Shown here: positions 1 through 7,884 of the stretch, piece after piece | Layout: each line of letters opens with the position of its first letter | Position numbering within the stretch: the stretch's first letter is position 1 | Assembly (NCBI GenBank): GCA_016191785.1 | Contig: JACPVJ010000029.1 | Location: 1-34,748 of the forward strand | DNA length: 34,748 nucleotides | Source: Myxococcales bacterium | GTDB lineage: Bacteria; Myxococcota_A; Polyangia; Polyangiales; Polyangiaceae | Direction of reading: 5' to 3' | The notes under the pieces: generated by a model | What the model was told of the DNA's origin: nothing | What the model saw: only the letters and a program-made list of their open reading frames with translations | Database searches by the model: none | Program-made: the position numbers and the translations under genes

Positions 1-104
<104 letters not shown>

Positions 105-106
105 GC

Positions 107-134
107 GCTCACGGAAAGCCTTCTTATCGTGAGC
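107..134 (+). terminator. Possible terminator hairpin
   Basis: Perfect 7-bp inverted arms GCTCACG (107-113) and CGTGAGC (128-134) enclose a 14-nt loop and are followed by a T-containing stretch (TGTTATT). It lies 2 nt after the stop of the acidic-tail gene. The loop is long and the T-run is interrupted, so termination strength is uncertain. Confidence 0.4.
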
Positions 135-227
135 TGTTATTCGTCAGCGCTTGGGCCCGCTGGACAAGCCCCGCCGACCACGTCGAGAGACGGCCGCCAG
201 CACGCTCAGGTCGCTCTCTGAGGGGCC

Positions 228-1271
228 ATGACCGTGCGCCGCGACCTTGACGCCGGCGCCGGGTCCGGGCTCAGCCCGGCGTTGGCCGGCGGCGTCGAGG
301 TCGCGCCGGCGGGCGGCACCCTTGCTCTGGCTCGCGGGGTCGAGCCGCCGACGCCGCGTGACGTACTTCGGCATTTCCTGGCCGGCAGGTGCGCCAACAC
401 GGTCAACGCCTACCGGGCTGACCTGGAGAAGTACGCAGCTTGGCGCAGCGCCCAGGACGCCGAGCACGCGATGGCCGAGCTGCTCGCGGGCGGCCCGCAG
501 CGTGCTCACCAGCTCGCGCTCGGCTGGCTCAACTCCATGGCCGCCCACGCCCCGGCCACTCGCTCGCGCCGCCTCGCCGCCTTGAGGTCGTTCGTAGACC
601 TGGCCGGCCAGCTCGGCGTGATCAGCTGGTCACTCAAGCTCCGCGGACCGAAGGTGAAGAAGTGGCGCGACACACGGGGGCCGGCGCTCACCGACTTGCA
701 GAGGGTTCTGGCGGTATGTGGCGATGATCCTGAGGGCCGCCGCAACCGGGCCCTGGTGGTCGTCATCTGCTCTCTGGGGCTCCGCCGAGCTGAAGCTGCT
801 TGCCTGACCGTCGGCGACTACGACCGCGAGCGCTCCCGGCTGCGCATCATCGGCAAGGGCAGCGGCGGCCAGCCCGAATGGGTCACGCTGCCGGCCGAGA
901 TCGTGCAGGAGCTGGACGAGTGGCTGTGCGCGTCGCGCAGCATCGGCTGCAGTGGCGGCGTGGGCGATCCCGCGACTCCGCTGTTCGTTGCCCTCGACCG
1001 CAAGGGCATCGAGCCGATCACGCCAGGCGGCATCTACTACGTGCTGCGCAAGCTGGGCGAGCGCTCTGGGGTACGCCTACGGCCCCACGGGCTTCGGCAT
1101 GCCGCTGTGACCACCGTGCTCGACGAGAGTCAGGGCAACGTGCGGATGGCGCAGAGCTTCGCGCGTCACGGCTCGCCGGCCACGACCATGGTGTACGACG
1201 ACAACCGGCGTGACCTCGCGGGACAGGCCGCGGGGCTGGTCGCGGGTCGGCTTCTTAGCCGGATCAGCTAG
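228..1271 (+). CDS. Tyrosine recombinase / phage-type integrase
   Basis: This is a site-specific DNA recombinase of the XerC/D-lambda integrase superfamily. An N-terminal SAM-like core-binding domain (about residues 42-140) precedes the catalytic domain (about 150-335). All active-site residues are visible: Arg186 in GLRRAE, Lys210 in GKGSG, His287/Arg290 in HGLRH, His314 in RHGSPATT, and nucleophile Tyr323 in MVYDD. The first about 40 residues are Ala/Gly-rich and may be non-essential. The ATG at 228 has a GAGGGG purine run only 2 nt upstream, which is closer than usual. The stop overlaps the stop of the convergent lipoprotein gene in the shared tetranucleotide CTAG (1268-1271). Its position in a gene-poor stretch with a second recombinase 11 kb away fits an integrative element. 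No second attachment site was recognised. Confidence 0.93.
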   Translation: MTVRRDLDAGAGSGLSPALAGGVEVAPAGGTLALARGVEPPTPRDVLRHFLAGRCANTVNAYRADLEKYAAWRSAQDAEHAMAELLAGGPQRAHQLALGWLNSMAAHAPATRSRRLAALRSFVDLAGQLGVISWSLKLRGPKVKKWRDTRGPALTDLQRVLAVCGDDPEGRRNRALVVVICSLGLRRAEAACLTVGDYDRERSRLRIIGKGSGGQPEWVTLPAEIVQELDEWLCASRSIGCSGGVGDPATPLFVALDRKGIEPITPGGIYYVLRKLGERSGVRLRPHGLRHAAVTTVLDESQGNVRMAQSFARHGSPATTMVYDDNRRDLAGQAAGLVAGRLLSRIS

Positions 1272-1942
1272 ACGCACGTCGGGGGCTGCGTGCCGCAGGT
1301 CTTGCCCTTCACGCAGCACCAAGTGCTGCTGCCACTGCCGCAGCAAACGCCGTCCGCCCAGCAACAGGTGCCGCCGCCGCAGCACTGCGGAGTGGCGCTT
1401 GGGCACGCGTACCCCTGACCCGCACAGCAGACCGCGCCGGCTGGCGCGCAGCCGCCGTTGCAGCAGACCGGGTTCGGGTTCGCGCAGCCGCACGTTCCCC
1501 CAGCACCGCTCGTCGCACCCGTTCCGCTCACGCCGCCGGAGCCTCCGCCTCCAGTTCCGCCGCTCGCGCCGCCGGTGCCACCCGACGGTTGTCCGCCGCC
1601 CCCAACGCTGCCGCCGCTGCCGCCGCTGCCGCCGCTGCCGCCGCCGGTACCGCCCCCACCCCCTGGGCCGCCTCCGCCCCCTCCGAGTGCACCGCCTCCG
1701 CCGCCGCCGGACGAAGTGCCACCGCCTCCACTCGCACCGCCCGTCGGCGACCCCCCGCCGCCGGCTTGGCCTCCACCTCCGCCGGCCCCACCGCCGGAAG
1801 TGCCGCCGGTTCCTGCGCCCCCGGTGCCCCCAGAACCGCCTCCGCCCTTCGTAACCTCTCGGTCAGACGCGCTGCATGCGGCTAGCAGTGACGTCGTCAC
1901 CAGCGCGTAGATCACAGTTTTTGAAATCGCGCACTTCAACAT
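1268..1942 (-). CDS. Lipoprotein with Gly-rich tether and Cys-rich C-terminal domain
   Basis: Predicted surface or outer-membrane lipoprotein. The signal peptide ends in the lipobox LAAC with lipidated Cys23. It is followed by the motif SASDREVTK and about 110 residues of Gly/Ser/Thr low complexity. The compact head of about 70 residues has roughly 17 Cys, several as CC pairs, and is probably disulphide-bonded. A GGAGG Shine-Dalgarno lies 7 nt before the ATG at 1942. It is the last gene of the kinase-TPR-lipoprotein operon, 15 nt after its upstream paralogue, with which it shares the LAACSASDR-VTK segment. The tether DNA (about 1530-1850) is repetitive and may vary in length. Function unknown; protein-protein or surface display is only an inference. 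Confidence 0.8.
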   Translation of the reverse strand: MLKCAISKTVIYALVTTSLLAACSASDREVTKGGGGSGGTGGAGTGGTSGGGAGGGGGQAGGGGSPTGGASGGGGTSSGGGGGGALGGGGGGPGGGGGTGGGSGGSGGSGGSVGGGGQPSGGTGGASGGTGGGGSGGVSGTGATSGAGGTCGCANPNPVCCNGGCAPAGAVCCAGQGYACPSATPQCCGGGTCCWADGVCCGSGSSTWCCVKGKTCGTQPPTCV

Positions 1943-1957
1943 CTTGACGCCTCCGTA

Positions 1958-2383
1958 CTAAAGCTCGCAACACCACCACGTGTAACCGCCGATCGGATTG
2001 CTCTTGCTCGCTTTGCAGTTCGGTCGCTCGTAGCAGGTTGCCGGGCAGAAGCAGCAGATCGGCTGGTCAGCGGAGCAGTACATGTTGCTCGGCGGCTGAT
2101 AGGGACCGCACCACTCGTTCATCTGGTTCGCACACTTGCACTGCTCGCACCCGGTCGGCGGGGGTGCGTCCGACCCGGCGTCGAGCCCAGCCGATCCGCC
2201 GGCCCCCGCAGTGCCGGCTCCGCCGCTACTGCTGCCACCGAACGCGCCCGCTGCGCCGGCTCCGCCCGCCTGAGCGTCCGCAGCCCCGCCACCGCCACCG
2301 GTCGCTTTGGTCACGCTGCGGTCCGACGCGCTGCACGCGGCGAGTACGACTGCAACGAGCGCGACGGAGGCCAACTGGTTCAC
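1958..2383 (-). CDS. Lipoprotein paralogue with Cys-rich head
   Basis: Second lipoprotein of the operon. The lipobox (VLAAC) is followed by SASDRSVTK, a Gly/Ala/Ser tether and a Cys-rich head containing CEQCKC and CCFCPATC, different from its downstream neighbour. I chose the GTG at 2383 because it overlaps the TPR-gene stop as GTGA, the classic translational-coupling arrangement, and is preceded by GAGGAG (2393-2388). A longer frame starts at a TTG (2410) with no Shine-Dalgarno and would overlap the upstream gene by 31 nt. The N-terminus from the GTG lacks a basic residue before the hydrophobic core, so the GTG at 2386 or the TTG cannot be excluded. Function unknown. Confidence 0.75.
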   Translation of the reverse strand: MNQLASVALVAVVLAACSASDRSVTKATGGGGGAADAQAGGAGAAGAFGGSSSGGAGTAGAGGSAGLDAGSDAPPPTGCEQCKCANQMNEWCGPYQPPSNMYCSADQPICCFCPATCYERPNCKASKSNPIGGYTWWCCEL

Positions 2384-3375
2384 CACACTCCTCGCAGCTG
2401 AAACCCCCAAGCGCTCGAAGGTTTGGAGCCACCGCGAGCGGTGGGCGGCGTCGGACTCGCCGGAGCTAGCAGTACCAGTGTTGTCCCACCCGCGACTGCT
2501 AGCAGCCCGATACCGACTGACACGTTGGCCAGTGACATGTTGGATTTCTCGTCGTCGCGCAGCGCGGCGTACTGATCAGCCTTCGCGCAAGGGCTGGTCG
2601 GACAGAGCTTGTCTGCTTCGTCAGCCTTCTGCCCCGCTTGGTAGCGGAAGTACGCCGCGGCGACGAGAAACGCAGCGCCGCCGCCAACGACGACCCACCC
2701 TAGAGTCTTCTGGGTCGAGCCCGAGTCGTTCGTTGACGTTGGCCCAGTCCTCTTGGGCGGCTCCACCGTGTCGTGCGACGCGACCGGCTCAGCCGCTGCT
2801 TCTGACCCGCGCCGCTCGCCCGCCTCGACAACCACCGTCCGGCTCGCACCTTCGGTGAGGCTCACTTTCGTCCGGGAGTCTGCGCGCCCGGGCGCAACGA
2901 CAACAATCCAGTGCTCGCCTGGGTTCACTGGCAGAGCGACACCGAGGCTCCCCTCACCAAGCTCGACATCATCGCGCTTCACGCGCGTGCCCTCGGGCGC
3001 GCCGGGTGCAAGCTTGAGAGTGAGCTTTGGCACGCGCTTCTCCAGCGCGGTGACCTGCTCCTTGACGGCGCCGATCCGGTTGTCGCCGGCCTTCAGCAAG
3101 TCGAGCGCATCGCGGTACGACTGCAGTGCGTCGGCTAGTTTGCCGACCTTCGCCCAGCAGTCGCCCAGGTTGATAGCGGTGCCGGCGGCTGGATCAAGGC
3201 GCTGGCTGTCGTAGAGCTTCGGACACGCCTTCTTGAAGTCGCCGCTCTTCATGAGAGCGCGAGCCTCGCGGAAGAGCGCGTCAGCTGTGGCAGCGTCCTT
3301 CCCTTGAGCCCGCGCCGGCCCTGCTCCGAGCGCTACGACGAGGGCGAGCCCGACGGCTGCGCGCGCGCACATCAT
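2380..3375 (-). CDS. TPR / PEGA-like exported membrane protein
   Basis: Exported protein of 331 residues: a signal peptide ending near ARAQG (about residue 24), then a helical tetratricopeptide-like segment (about 28-105, with FREARALMKSGDF and INLGDCWAKVGKLADALQSYRDAL). A beta-rich PEGA-like segment (about 115-185), a Ser/Pro linker and a membrane helix (about 225-243) follow, and a second hydrophobic stretch lies near 285-305. Proteins with this layout commonly sit beside Hanks-type kinases in Polyangiales. The ATG overlaps the kinase stop as ATGA, so the two are almost certainly co-translated. The role is unknown; a sensory or scaffold partner of the kinase is an inference from linkage. 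Confidence 0.8.
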   Translation of the reverse strand: MMCARAAVGLALVVALGAGPARAQGKDAATADALFREARALMKSGDFKKACPKLYDSQRLDPAAGTAINLGDCWAKVGKLADALQSYRDALDLLKAGDNRIGAVKEQVTALEKRVPKLTLKLAPGAPEGTRVKRDDVELGEGSLGVALPVNPGEHWIVVVAPGRADSRTKVSLTEGASRTVVVEAGERRGSEAAAEPVASHDTVEPPKRTGPTSTNDSGSTQKTLGWVVVGGGAAFLVAAAYFRYQAGQKADEADKLCPTSPCAKADQYAALRDDEKSNMSLANVSVGIGLLAVAGGTTLVLLAPASPTPPTARGGSKPSSAWGFQLRGVW

Positions 3376-4796
3376 CGACGCTGATCCTTCCAGTCGGTGC
3401 CCGCGCCAATCGGTGGGGATGTATTCGACTTCGAGCCCGCCCCAGCATCGGCCCTTACGGCAGGCACGGTCTTGCCCGCAGTCGGAAGGTCTTCGAGCGC
3501 GACCACTGGCATGCCCGAGACACTCGGCTGCACCAGGGGCACTTGCTGCGCACTCGGGCTCCCCTGCGCACCATCTTGCGTGGTGGCCCCGCCGACACTC
3601 CCCGTTCCCGCAGCCGCCGACGTTGGCGTCTCACCTGCTTGGCGCCTCGACACCACAACCGCGACGATGGCCACCAGTAGGAACAGCACGACCGCGCCCG
3701 CCACGCCCGCAGTGGCCATCAACATCGGGCGCGAGATGCCGGGGGTCGTCTTCGGTCCGAGTGGTACGCCGGTCTTGCCCGAGGCCACCGCGGGTCCGGT
3801 GCCCGCTGACCCCAACGCGGCCACCGGCGCCACATCTGCCGACGCCAGCGTCTTGTTCGGCACGCTCGGCGGCACAGTGAGCTTCGGGTGGGTGCTGATC
3901 GGTGAGCCGTGGAGGCCGTGGTACGCGGTTCTGACGGCGGTTTGCATGCTCCGCGCATCCGGCCAGCGGTTCTTCTTGTCGAACGCGAGGGCCCGGTTGA
4001 TCACGGCCGCTGCGTGATCTGGGACGTTGGACACGCTCGATAGCGGCGGGGCTGGCTGCGACATTGCGGAGAGAAGCACTTCGTTGGTAGTGCGCCCCTC
4101 GTGGACAGTGCGCCCCGAGATCAGGTTGAACATCATCGCGCCGACGGACCAGAGATCGCTTCGCGCATCGACATCGTCCCACAGGCCACGCGCGTGCTCG
4201 GGGGACATGAACGCGGGCGTACCCATCGTCGAACCGGCGCGAGTCGCGGTGCTCGCAGTGGACAGCTCGCGCAGTCTCGCGATGCCGAAGTCGAGCACTT
4301 TGATCATGCCGTCGCGAGTGAGGAACACGTTCTCGGGCTTGATGTCGCGGTGGACGATGCCCTTCTCGTGAGCGGCGGCGAGCACGTCGAGAAGCTGATC
4401 AGCCCCCGCAAGGACTTCGTCGGATTCGAGTTTGCCCCCGTGGCGCAGCCGGCGCTCTTCGAGCGACTCGCCGTCGAGCAGCTCCATGACGACGAAGATC
4501 GCTCCGTCCTCCGCGACGTCGTCGTCAAGGACGCGCACGACGCCGGGATGGTCGACCTTGTTCGCGAGGTAGCCCTCCTTCAGGAAGCGTGAGCGCACGT
4601 GGCTGTTCGAGCTCAGCTCGACGTGAAGCATCTTGATGGCGCCACGCGTGCCGTTTCGGTGCGTCGCCGCGTAGACCGCCGCCATGCCGCCGAGCCCCAG
4701 CAAGCGGTCTAGGTGCCACTTGCCGCGGAGGGTGGTCCCGACACGGTGCTGCGCGTGCAGCAGCGTCGGATCGACGGCGTCGGTAGCTGAGTCCAC
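3372..4796 (-). CDS. Membrane-anchored Hanks-type Ser/Thr protein kinase
   Basis: Phosphorylates Ser/Thr of protein substrates. Numbered from the GTG at 4796: glycine loop GLGGMAAVY (34-42), catalytic Lys55 in AIK, helix-C Glu74, catalytic loop HRDIKPEN (149-156, base Asp151), DFG (169-171), and activation segment with GTPAFMSPE (about 192-200). A linker leads to one membrane helix (about 358-382) and a Pro/Ser/Ala-rich C-terminal tail of about 90 residues without a recognisable sensor domain. The open frame extends upstream to 4940, but that would overlap the divergent regulator. An ATG at 4844 is an alternative, and neither start has a clear Shine-Dalgarno. First gene of a four-gene operon. 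Palindromes at 4807-4839 lie directly upstream and may control it. Confidence 0.93.
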   Translation of the reverse strand: MDSATDAVDPTLLHAQHRVGTTLRGKWHLDRLLGLGGMAAVYAATHRNGTRGAIKMLHVELSSNSHVRSRFLKEGYLANKVDHPGVVRVLDDDVAEDGAIFVVMELLDGESLEERRLRHGGKLESDEVLAGADQLLDVLAAAHEKGIVHRDIKPENVFLTRDGMIKVLDFGIARLRELSTASTATRAGSTMGTPAFMSPEHARGLWDDVDARSDLWSVGAMMFNLISGRTVHEGRTTNEVLLSAMSQPAPPLSSVSNVPDHAAAVINRALAFDKKNRWPDARSMQTAVRTAYHGLHGSPISTHPKLTVPPSVPNKTLASADVAPVAALGSAGTGPAVASGKTGVPLGPKTTPGISRPMLMATAGVAGAVVLFLLVAIVAVVVSRRQAGETPTSAAAGTGSVGGATTQDGAQGSPSAQQVPLVQPSVSGMPVVALEDLPTAGKTVPAVRADAGAGSKSNTSPPIGAGTDWKDQRR

Positions 4797-4806
4797 CAAG
4801 GGGGAG

Positions 4807-4839
4807 CATACACCCGCGTGTATGGCGTATGCACGTGCA
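4807..4839. promoter_or_regulatory. Twin palindromes between kinase and XRE regulator (operator candidates)
   Basis: CATACAC (4807-4813), a 4-nt spacer and GTGTATG (4818-4824) form a perfect dyad. Six bases further on is a perfect 10-bp palindrome TGCACGTGCA (4830-4839). Both lie between the divergent kinase operon and the XRE-type regulator gene, the classic place for an autoregulated operator. The second palindrome overlaps the first ATG available to the regulator (4829). Confidence 0.5.
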
Positions 4840-5194
4840 GTCATCGACCGCCCGGTGCGGGCCGGCGACCCTCCTGGCTGTGCAGATCGGCAAGGAAATC
4901 CGCCGGCGAAGGCTAGCTGCGGGACTGACCATCGAGGCACTGGCGGAACGCTCAGGGCTCGTTCCCCACCACATTAGCAACTTGGAGCGCGGGAAGATCC
5001 CCGATCCTCACGTGAGCACGCTCGCGGCGATCGCGAAGGGCCTGGGGAAGGTCGCGCCGGGCGAGTTGCTTGGGACCGTGAGGGACCTTTCGCCTCGGGC
5101 GCTTGAAGCAGCACGGATCTTCGAGACCGTGCCGGGGGACGTCCAAGATGGCATCCTCCAAGTGTTGCGTGCCACGAGTCGTCGGCGACGGTAG
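4829..5194 (+). CDS. XRE/Cro-type helix-turn-helix transcriptional regulator
   Basis: Small DNA-binding protein. The segment from QIGKEIRRRR through LTIEALAERSGL and HHISNLERGKI to LAAIAKGLG matches the five-helix XRE (HTH_3) fold, with the recognition helix around VPHHISNLERG. A C-terminal about 45-residue helical extension contains SPRALEAARIFETVP and ends in SRRRR. Homology seems to begin at the GTG at 4880, which is a credible alternative start; the ATG at 4829 adds 17 unconserved residues and lies inside a palindrome. Divergent to the Ser/Thr kinase operon, so it probably regulates itself and that operon (inference). Confidence 0.85.
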   Translation: MHVQSSTARCGPATLLAVQIGKEIRRRRLAAGLTIEALAERSGLVPHHISNLERGKIPDPHVSTLAAIAKGLGKVAPGELLGTVRDLSPRALEAARIFETVPGDVQDGILQVLRATSRRRR

Positions 5195-5378
5195 GTCGAA
5201 CTTCAGCGCTTGAACGTCTGGGCAACCGTCTCAACTGTCGTGTTATCGCACGGCAGGGCGCCCGCGAAACCAGCCCCGGCTTTCCCGGTAGCTGCTGGGA
5301 ATCGCTTTTGGAACTGAGTCGTCGAGCCTTGCCCCCGATGTGGGGCTCCTGACGACTGGGGATTGCCACCTCGTGCGA

Positions 5379-5576
5379 TCATGCCTGAAGTCGGTTCACT
5401 ACCTCGCGCTCCTGCAGGCTCAGGAAGGGTCGCCGGCATTCCGGACACCGTGGGCCCCGAATCTTCTCACATCGGGCCGCTCTTCCTGGTCGCCCGGCGG
5501 ACACCTAAGCACGAGCCCAGCGGGGACCGTGCTCGCAGTGCGGGCAACCAAGAGCGAAGAGTTGATTCTCTGGCAT
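5379..5576 (-). pseudogene. Zinc-ribbon small protein interrupted by an in-frame TAG
   Basis: On the minus strand from an ATG at 5576, 65 codons read through to TGA at 5379 with a single in-frame TAG (5507-5505, codon 24). The first half contains LGCPHCEHGPRWARA and the second CEKIRGPRCPECRRPF, then LQEREVVNRLQA. Two CPxC knuckles in the same frame on either side of the stop are hard to explain by chance and resemble a small zinc-ribbon protein. Either the gene is decayed by a nonsense mutation, or a shorter protein starts at the GTG just after the stop. No Shine-Dalgarno is visible. Found by reading the frame directly; function unknown. Confidence 0.45.
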
Positions 5577-6127
5577 TGGTTAGACAGGGTAGCGATCAGC
5601 CCGGCGCGGCCGAGCGATCCTAGTGGGGGCGGAAACTGCGACAAGTCGCGCCGACGCTGCCTGCGTCCGCCTGGCTGTGGCACGATTTAGGGGGGGGCAG
5701 ACGAGAAAATTCTGAGCAGTATCGAGTCGCGCGCGGGTGTACGCGTTCAAGCCGTCGTTGCGCAACGATTCGCGGCTGCCACGCTCGCCTGATGTCCAAT
5801 CAACGGCCCAGACTCGACCCGTTGCTGCTCGAAACCGCGCGCATCGCCGACCGGGTGGTGGATGCTTGGCCACCGCGCCGACGCCCCAGACCTGAACGTC
5901 CTGAGCGAGAGATCGAAGCGTGCACCGAGCACGTTCGAAACCATAGAGGCGCTTTGGTGACCGCGTGCATGCCCGAGGGCGTGTGGGACCAAGGAACGCC
6001 CCAGCGCACCTTGCTGCGGTCCGTGGAGGCGCTGCTCTTCGCCGACACGCCGCCGAACCGTCTCCGCTTCGTGTACCTTGGTCGCGCGGCGCGCAGGATC
6101 GCGGCGGAACTTGTGTGGCGTGGCGGC

Positions 6128-6146
6128 GTGACAGCACTTCCATGGA
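6128..6146. repeat. Copy A of a shared 19-bp motif (GTGACRGCRCTTCCATGGA)
   Basis: These 19 bases match 11935-11953 at 17 of 19 positions; the two differences are A/G transitions. The copy lies in gene-poor DNA 378 bp before the nuclease start. Only the central TCCATGGA is palindromic here, unlike the extended palindrome of the other copy. Confidence 0.6.
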
Positions 6147-6523
6147 GTAATCGCCGATGGCCGTGGCTCTGCCCAGCCAACGAAGCGCGGTGGTGGTCGC
6201 GCGCAAACACGGCCTTCGCGTCCTCGCCACCACGGGCGACCCGCGAACCGCCCCGGGATTTTCGAACTGAACCGCGCGATTCGAAGCCGAGCCGGCGATG
6301 CACGCGCCGTGCCTGGGCCGTAGCGAGGCGCGCTTCTCCACACTTGGCGTCCGCCTCGTCTGCGAAACGGCTCGGCTCGTCCCGTCTGGGCGGTCGCCGT
6401 GCGACAGACCGCGTCGTTGGCCGCGGATGCAACGGTTTCTGCTGCCAGGCTCGGCTCTCGCCACACGCTGAACGGTCTGCCCGGGTTGACGAATGGGAGT
6501 AGGCAGGGCGACCATCAACTCCC

Positions 6524-7309
6524 ATGGCGAAGGTCGCATCCAAGGTCGCAGAACGCATCGCACCTGGACTGAAGAAGTTTCAGCCGATTCTCGAATCGGC
6601 GCGCACGCGCGACGTCAACGAGTCCGACACTGTGGTGATCGTGACCGACATGCTCCAGGAGGTGCTCGGCTACGACAAGTACTCCGAGATAACCTCCGAG
6701 CACGCCATCCGTGGCACCTACTGCGATCTCGCGATCAAGGTGGACGGGAAGCTCACGCTGCTCATCGAAGTGAAGGCGATCGGCCTCGACCTCAAGGGCA
6801 ATCACGTCAAGCAGGCGGTCGATTACGCAGCGAACCAGGGATGCGAGTGGGTGCTCCTGACCAATGGCATTTGCTGGCAGGCGTTCCGCGTCTCGTTCGA
6901 GAAGCCCATCCAGCATGAAATCGTGGTCGATCTCGATCTGCTCAAGCTCAGTTCCAGGAAGGAAGGGGACATCGAACTCCTCTGGGTCATGTCCCGGGAC
7001 GGCTGCAAGAAGGACGGCCTCGACGGCTACCATTCCCAACGTGCAGCGTTGAGCCGTTTCACACTCGCTGCGCTGCTGCAGAACGAACCGGTGCTTGATG
7101 TCCTCCGGCGAGAACTGCGTCGCGTTTCCCCGGACGCGAAAATCGAGGTCGAAGACATCAAGACGGTGCTGGTAAACGAGGTACTGAAGCGCGATGTCCT
7201 GGAGGGCGACAGGTCTGTTGCGGCGAAGCGGCTCGTAGCCAGGGCGGCGAACCGAGCACTCCGAAAGGACAAGGCGGAGTCGAGCGCGAACGAGAGTATA
7301 AGCGGGTGA
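6524..7309 (+). CDS. Solitary HsdR_N-like nuclease (putative type IV restriction endonuclease)
   Basis: A 261-residue protein resembling the N-terminal nuclease domain of type I restriction subunit R, the COG2810-type group. The PD-(D/E)xK core is visible: Asp68 (TYCDLAI), Glu82 and Lys84 (LIEVKA), with the additional RecB-like QxxxY element Gln97-Tyr101 (KQAVDY). No helicase or ATPase domain follows, and no methylase or specificity gene is adjacent, so it is not a type I system. A role in cleaving foreign or modified DNA is inferred from the fold. The C-terminal 80 residues are helical and charged. The Shine-Dalgarno before the ATG is poor. It sits inside the recombinase-bounded island, consistent with defence cargo. 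Confidence 0.8.
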   Translation: MAKVASKVAERIAPGLKKFQPILESARTRDVNESDTVVIVTDMLQEVLGYDKYSEITSEHAIRGTYCDLAIKVDGKLTLLIEVKAIGLDLKGNHVKQAVDYAANQGCEWVLLTNGICWQAFRVSFEKPIQHEIVVDLDLLKLSSRKEGDIELLWVMSRDGCKKDGLDGYHSQRAALSRFTLAALLQNEPVLDVLRRELRRVSPDAKIEVEDIKTVLVNEVLKRDVLEGDRSVAAKRLVARAANRALRKDKAESSANESISG

Positions 7310-7476
7310 AGCGCGCGAGGTCCAAGCACAGGGTCGGCGACCCTTTGGCGCGCATCAGGGCTTCGTGGGGCCTGCGCTGCCGTGGGCACGCGGGCAGTGA
7401 GGACGTGGCGCTGGCGGCGACGGTTCGCGCCGCGAGCGCATCGTCCACGCCGCATCCGTCCATGATCGGCGCTAGA

Positions 7477-7884
7477 CTATGGCGTTCTCACCAGTCGGAC
7501 AGTGACGCTTGTGGTCTTCCCGAGGCCAAAAGTGGTCGGATTTGTGATGACCAATTGGCCCGATCGGGTGAGAGCGCAGTTCGAATCGTACGCCTTGGTC
7601 TCTTTGGCATTGGTGCAAGCAGCCCCGATCCACTCGATCCCTGCGCCGTCGCCGGTGGCGGTCATCTCTAGACGATAGGTGCCTGCTACGAGCGGATAAG
7701 AACTCTGGTGCCCGTCCTTCAGGATCAGTTGGTCCTGCGCGACGACGGTCTCGCTCGGCCGCTCGCTCGAACTCTCCTTGCACCCGAGCAGGAGCGCCAA
7801 AATTCCCAACAGTGCGGCGGCGGCGTCGCGGCGCGAAATGCCGGACTGTGCCCCGCAATTGAGGTGCACCTGGCGAAGCGTCAT
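7477..7884 (-). CDS. Small putative lipoprotein
   Basis: A 135-residue exported protein. The N-terminal region carries a twin-arginine-like SRRDA segment and a hydrophobic run ending in the lipobox LLGC (Cys35), followed by a Ser/Glu-rich linker. The mature part looks like an all-beta fold (VAGTYRLEMTATGDG, SGQLVITNPTTF, TSVTVRLV) with two Cys (about residues 90 and 103) that could form a disulphide. A purine-rich GAAGGGAAGG lies 7 nt before the ATG, which supports the start. Convergent with the nuclease gene. I do not recognise the family. Confidence 0.65.
   Translation of the reverse strand: MTLRQVHLNCGAQSGISRRDAAAALLGILALLLGCKESSSERPSETVVAQDQLILKDGHQSSYPLVAGTYRLEMTATGDGAGIEWIGAACTNAKETKAYDSNCALTRSGQLVITNPTTFGLGKTTSVTVRLVRTP

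Larger units (their letters stand above)
5195..6523. other. Gene-poor stretch of 1.3 kb
   Basis: No confident intact gene. It contains the interrupted zinc-ribbon ORF (5379-5576 minus), a 12-bp palindrome CGTTGCGCAACG (5756-5767), and a copy of a motif also found before the serine recombinase (6128-6146). One plus frame (5792-6502) is open. Its first about 110 codons look moderately protein-like, with residues such as LLLETARIADRVVDAW and LRSVEALLFADT, but the remainder is Arg/Ser/Pro-rich and there is no Shine-Dalgarno. I do not call it; it may be a gene remnant. Codon-position bias is weak in all six frames, as expected of decayed island DNA. Confidence 0.6.

Noticed and set aside
5792..6502. 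236-codon plus frame in the gene-poor stretch
   Set aside because: The first half is mildly protein-like but the second is compositionally random, and there is no ribosome-binding site. Noted in the stretch entry only.
7578..7594. GTTCGAATCGTA match to the tRNA-Arg T arm, considered as a second attachment site
   Set aside because: Only 12 bp, located inside the coding part of a lipoprotein (YDSN residues), with no acceptor-stem sequence beside it.
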